Origin: Rhodothermia bacterium
Lineage (GTDB): Bacteria; Bacteroidota; Rhodothermia; Balneolales; Natronogracilivirgulaceae
Reading direction: 5' to 3'
DNA length: 13,800 bases
Assembly (NCBI GenBank): GCA_007122185.1
Contig: SKUI01000077.1
Location: 1-13,800, forward strand
Below the pieces are notes generated by a model. The model was not told the origin of the DNA and did not search any database. It saw only the letters and a program-made list of their open reading frames with translations. Shown here piece by piece: positions 10,954 to 13,800 of this stretch (position 1 is the first letter of the stretch; each line of letters opens with the position of its first letter). A program made the translations under genes and the position numbers.

Positions 10954-11859
10954 ATGAGCTATTTTGACGACGAAAAGCAACAGTACCTCAACTTTCTGAA
11001 ACTGGAAAAGGGTCTGTCGCATAATTCGCTCGATTCCTACGGGCGCGACCTGCGCCGATACCTTGACTTTATCGGAAGGGATATCGGCATACCGGACATG
11101 GCAGGCATCACCCTGGAGCATATAGAGAACTTTTTGAGGGAACTGTTGGCAATGAACCTGTCCGTGAGCTCCATTTCCCGGAACATTTCATCCATCCGGG
11201 GATTCCACCAATTTGCCGTGATGGAGCGCTGGTGTCCGGCCAATCCGGCAGAGCTGATCGAGCTGCCCAGAAAAGGGCGCACATTGCCGGAGGTGCTGGA
11301 CCAGCAGGAGGTGATTGCGCTTCTTGAAGCGCCGGACCGTTCCAATCTGCTCGGCAAACGCGATGCCGCCGTGCTGGAACTGATGTACGCCACCGGTCTG
11401 CGCGCCTCGGAAACCGTGGAACTGGAAAACGATCAGTTGATAGCCGAACTGCATCTGCTTCGCATCATCGGCAAAGGGAACAAGGAGCGCCTGGTACCCG
11501 TTGGCGGGATGGCCATGAAAGCCCTGGACGATTACCTGAAAAACGCGCGGCCTTTTCTCCGCAAGAATGTATCCGATGCCAAAAACCGGCTCTTCCTGAG
11601 CTATCGTGGCAAACCGCTGACACGGATGAGCCTGTGGCACATCGTCACCGGCGCGGCCCGTGAGGCCGGATTGCAGAAACAGATCCATCCACACACGCTC
11701 CGCCATTCGTTTGCCACGCATCTGCTGGAAGGCGGGGCCGACCTTCGCGCCGTGCAGGAGATGCTCGGGCACGTATCCATTCTCACCACGGAAATATACA
11801 CGCATATTGACCGTTCCTTTCTCGAAGAAGTCCACAAGTCATTTCATCCCAGAGCCTGA
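10954..11859 (+). CDS. xerD: Site-specific tyrosine recombinase XerC/XerD family, probably XerD
   Basis: Recombinase that resolves chromosome dimers at dif during division, with the FtsK translocase. The 301-residue length is standard. The N-terminal SAM-like core-binding domain spans about 1-105. The catalytic domain carries Arg150 (GLRASE), Lys174 (GKGNKER), His247 and Arg250 (HTLRHSFATHLLEGG), His273 (LGH) and nucleophile Tyr282 (EIYTH), a full set with spacing within three residues of E. coli XerD. There is no integrase-like N-terminal extension, attachment site or cargo nearby, so this is housekeeping rather than a phage integrase. XerC and XerD are hard to tell apart from one sequence; XerD is the better guess. 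It lies 14 bases after pgpH and 9 before mtnA, without a Shine-Dalgarno sequence. Confidence 0.93.
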   Translation: MSYFDDEKQQYLNFLKLEKGLSHNSLDSYGRDLRRYLDFIGRDIGIPDMAGITLEHIENFLRELLAMNLSVSSISRNISSIRGFHQFAVMERWCPANPAELIELPRKGRTLPEVLDQQEVIALLEAPDRSNLLGKRDAAVLELMYATGLRASETVELENDQLIAELHLLRIIGKGNKERLVPVGGMAMKALDDYLKNARPFLRKNVSDAKNRLFLSYRGKPLTRMSLWHIVTGAAREAGLQKQIHPHTLRHSFATHLLEGGADLRAVQEMLGHVSILTTEIYTHIDRSFLEEVHKSFHPRA

Positions 11860-11868
11860 AACCACGAC

Positions 11869-12939
11869 ATGATCCCCAAAATAAAAAAACCGGAAGTGGT
11901 GCAGTCCATCCAGTGGATTGACGACCATATCCGTATCATCGACCAGACCTACCTTCCTCACCGCGAGTTTTTCCTGGACATCTTTGAGGTCGGCCGGGTA
12001 TGGGAGGCCATCCGGTCGCTCAGGGTACGCGGGGCGCCCGCCATCGGCATTGCAGCGGCTTACGGTGTCTACCTCGGGGTCAGGGATCTGCCTGAAGACA
12101 GCATCCAGCCGTTTCACACCGATGTGGAAGGCATCTGCGAATACCTGGCCACGGCCCGGCCGACCGCCGTCAACCTGACATGGGCGCTTGATCAGGCCAT
12201 CCGTCTGACGCATGACATGAAAGACGAACCTTTCTCAAAGGTGAAGGAAGCGCTGCTGGAGCTGGCCAAATCCATCCACGAAGAGGACAAACGCATCTGT
12301 GCCGATATCGGGAAAAACGGGCAGGAGCTGATCCCGCAAAATGCAGGCATTCTCACACATTGCAACACAGGCAGCCTGGCGACCGGACAATACGGTACCG
12401 CACTATCCATAATCTACCATGCCCACCTTGGAAAAAAGAAGGTGCAGGTGTGGGTGGATGAGACCCGGCCGCTGCTTCAGGGCAGTCGGCTGACAACCTG
12501 GGAGCTGGAAAAAACCGGTGTCCCGCACCGGCTGATCACCGACTCCATGGCAGGCTGGGTCATGAAAGAAAAAGGGGTGGACCTGGTCGTGGTCGGCACG
12601 GACCGGGTGGCCCGGAACGGCGACATGGCCAACAAGATCGGGACATACGCGCTGGCTATCCTGGCCAGACACCACAGCATCCCGTTTTACGTGGCGGCGC
12701 CCATCTCTTCCATCGATTTCAGCATCGCATCCGGCGATGAAATCCCTATTGAGGAGCGGGATGCCGGGGAAGTGCGATCCCTGGGAGGCCAGAAACTGGC
12801 GCCGGCTGATACACCGGTCTACAATCCGGCCTTTGACGTGACGCCGCACGAACTCATAACGGCATTTATTACGGAAAAGGGCATTGTCAGGCCCGATTTT
12901 TCAATAAACCTGGAAAAACTCAGGCCTCAACAGGGTTAA
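11869..12939 (+). CDS. mtnA: S-methyl-5-thioribose-1-phosphate isomerase MtnA
   Basis: Methionine salvage enzyme that converts 5-methylthioribose 1-phosphate to 5-methylthioribulose 1-phosphate. It belongs to the eIF2B-alpha-like fold family. The 356-residue length is typical. Landmarks: RVRGAPAIGIAAAYG (52-66), which binds substrate phosphate; catalytic Cys165 in THCNTGSLATGQYGTAL; catalytic Asp245 in VVGTDRVARNGDMANKIGT; and PFYVAAPISSID further on. Cys and Asp positions match those known for Bacillus MtnA (160 and 240) after a small N-terminal offset. The start at 11869 is nine bases after xerD and gives the expected N-terminus. No other salvage gene (mtnP, mtnB, mtnD) is in the window. 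Its last 20 bases overlap the 3' end of the opposing yciO-type gene. Very secure. Confidence 0.96.
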   Translation: MIPKIKKPEVVQSIQWIDDHIRIIDQTYLPHREFFLDIFEVGRVWEAIRSLRVRGAPAIGIAAAYGVYLGVRDLPEDSIQPFHTDVEGICEYLATARPTAVNLTWALDQAIRLTHDMKDEPFSKVKEALLELAKSIHEEDKRICADIGKNGQELIPQNAGILTHCNTGSLATGQYGTALSIIYHAHLGKKKVQVWVDETRPLLQGSRLTTWELEKTGVPHRLITDSMAGWVMKEKGVDLVVVGTDRVARNGDMANKIGTYALAILARHHSIPFYVAAPISSIDFSIASGDEIPIEERDAGEVRSLGGQKLAPADTPVYNPAFDVTPHELITAFITEKGIVRPDFSINLEKLRPQQG

Positions 12940-13591
12940 GATCCGCCACAGCACACACTTCAAGGAATTTTTCGTATCCCTTGCCGGCGCGTATCACTAC
13001 CGGATCCTCTTTTGACATGTCCACAATCGTGGAAGGCTCGCCTGTCAACGGTTGTTCGTTATCGACAATCAGGTCCACCTGCTTTTCAAAACGGCGAAAA
13101 AGCTCCTTGCGATTGTCGGTGCCGTTCCCCTCTGTTCCTTCGTAATCGGGATGACGGGCAGTCGTGGCGATCAACGGATCCCCAAGTTGCTCAACGAGTT
13201 TCTGACAGATGGGATAGTCGGGGACGCGGAAGCCGATGGTCTGCCGTCTTGGGTTCAGCAGCAGTTTGGGAACCTCCTTGGTGGCTGGCAGCACAAACGT
13301 GTAGGGACCGGGAATGAGCTTTTTGATCACTTTGAACTGATTGTCACCCATTCGGGCAAATTTGGAGATGCCCGTGAGCGAATCACATATCAGTGTCAGC
13401 AAATGGTCGTTCTTGAGCTGACGGATCATCCGGATGCGCTCTATCCCCCTCTTGCTTGTATAACTGCAGGCAAGTGCGTACTGGGTGTCGGTTGGAAGCA
13501 GGATAATATCCCCGTTGCGAAGGTCATCGGCAATACGGAATATCCGCTTTTGGTGAGGTGTTTCAGGATGGAGTTTTACCTTGTCGGCCAT
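12920..13591 (-). CDS. yciO: Sua5/YrdC/YciO family protein, YciO-like subgroup
   Basis: Member of the YrdC-fold family whose best-known members (TsaC/Sua5) make threonylcarbamoyl-AMP for the t6A modification of tRNA. This 223-residue protein resembles the YciO branch more: PTDTQYAL (33-40), PGPYTFVL (94-101), a TKEVPKLLL stretch (104-112) and IGFRVPD (119-125) follow E. coli YciO closely. Where TsaC proteins carry a K-x-R motif this one has IRQLKNDH (56-63), and near the TsaC S-x-N position it reads ATTARHPD. It may therefore not be the main t6A enzyme; YciO function is not settled. The frame opens back to a TTG at 13618, but AAAAGGAGG, ending six bases before the ATG at 13591, fixes that start. 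The leader is a 10-bp repeat array. The gene runs convergent with mtnA and overlaps it. Confidence 0.88.
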   Translation of the reverse strand: MADKVKLHPETPHQKRIFRIADDLRNGDIILLPTDTQYALACSYTSKRGIERIRMIRQLKNDHLLTLICDSLTGISKFARMGDNQFKVIKKLIPGPYTFVLPATKEVPKLLLNPRRQTIGFRVPDYPICQKLVEQLGDPLIATTARHPDYEGTEGNGTDNRKELFRRFEKQVDLIVDNEQPLTGEPSTIVDMSKEDPVVIRAGKGYEKFLEVCAVADLNPVEA

Positions 13592-13596
13592 GATTG

Positions 13597-13605
13597 CCTC
13601 CTTTT
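13597..13605 (-). promoter_or_regulatory. Strong Shine-Dalgarno site of the yciO-type gene
   Basis: Leftward reading gives AAAAGGAGG, with its last G five bases (CAATC) before the ATG. It decides the start at 13591 over the in-frame TTG at 13618. The other genes here mostly lack such a site, as expected for the Bacteroidota group, so it stands out. Its A-run overlaps the edge of the decamer repeat array. Confidence 0.75.
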
Positions 13606-13686
13606 CAGTCCGTTTCAACCTATTTCTGTCCGTTTCAGACGGACTTTTTCAAAGTGTTTCAGTCTGTTTCAATCCGCTTCAGAATG
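13603..13686. repeat. Degenerate 10-bp tandem repeat array, consensus TTTCAGTCCG
   Basis: Eight units begin with TTTC (or CTTC) at 13603, 13613, 13623, 13633, 13647, 13657, 13667 and 13677. Spacing is exactly 10 bases except for a 4-base insert after the fourth unit. The best units read TTTCAGTCCG, TTTCAGTCTG and TTTCAATCCG. On the leftward strand the unit is CGGACTGAAA. It fills the leader of the yciO-type gene up to its ribosome-binding site. It also contains the inverted repeat GTCCG/CGGAC (13628-13632 and 13640-13644). Confidence 0.8.
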
Positions 13687-13721
13687 AAAATGATCACATG
13701 TGCTTTGGAGAGGATGTGAGA

Positions 13722-13751
13722 ACGGGGCTCCGGTGCGAGCCGGCTCCCCGT
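13722..13751. repeat. GC-rich hairpin with internal loop
   Basis: ACGGGG (13722-13727) pairs with CCCCGT (13746-13751). Inside, after a symmetric CT/CT internal loop, CCGG (13730-13733) pairs with CCGG (13740-13743) around TGCGAG. No T-run follows on either strand, so a classic terminator is not supported. It lies upstream of the decamer array, in the noncoding right end of the window. No gene is recognisable from 13592 to 13800. Confidence 0.5.
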
Positions 13752-13800
13752 CATCATTCATCAATATGCTGTTGACCCGGAAAGTCCATTAATCATACGC

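Noticed and set aside
10954..11859. Tyrosine recombinase as part of a mobile element
   Set aside because: Length and motif spacing match XerD, and the flanking genes are housekeeping, without att-like repeats or cargo.
13581..13775. Rightward 64-codon open frame through the decamer repeats
   Set aside because: The 10-base period shifts frame at every unit, so the protein has no coherent repeat. No ribosome-binding site was found and the frame overlaps the yciO start.

Overview
The window is an ordinary-looking chromosomal segment of a bacterium from the Bacteroidota/Rhodothermota/Balneolota side of the tree. This assignment is an inference. Most start codons lack a Shine-Dalgarno sequence. 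Two upstream regions carry the TAnnTTTG -7 box typical of the Bacteroidota-type primary sigma factor, and one of them also has a TTGG box 19 nt further upstream. The gene content also fits: menaquinone synthesis, a RodZ-like protein with a long linker, and a 7TM-HD phosphodiesterase. Base composition is roughly balanced to slightly GC-rich. I see no rRNA, tRNA, CRISPR array, transposase or phage gene.

Layout: positions 29-2860 form a leftward block (comF, a four-helix membrane protein of unknown function, menG, fabZ). A 300-base divergent intergenic region follows, with a 20-bp tandem duplication and a promoter box. Positions 3161-12939 form a rightward block: a rodZ-like gene, ligA, a STAS-domain gene, a sodium:solute symporter, a pgpH-type c-di-AMP phosphodiesterase, xerD and mtnA. 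It is tightly packed in two places (rodZ-ligA and pgpH-xerD-mtnA). Last comes a leftward yciO-type Sua5/YrdC-family gene, whose 3' end overlaps the 3' end of mtnA tail to tail by 20 bases.

The genes are mostly housekeeping: membrane lipids (fabZ), respiratory quinone (menG), DNA joining (ligA), chromosome dimer resolution (xerD), cell shape (rodZ-like), nucleotide second messenger (pgpH) and methionine salvage (mtnA). I see no single pathway linking them and no defence or mobile system.

The least explained structure is noncoding. An eight-unit, 10-bp repeat of consensus TTTCAGTCCG fills the leader of the yciO-type gene and ends next to the only strong Shine-Dalgarno sequence I noticed in the window. 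Other structures worth checking are a hairpin ahead of the membrane-protein gene, a perfect 16-bp palindrome over the symporter stop codon, and a GC-rich hairpin near the right end.
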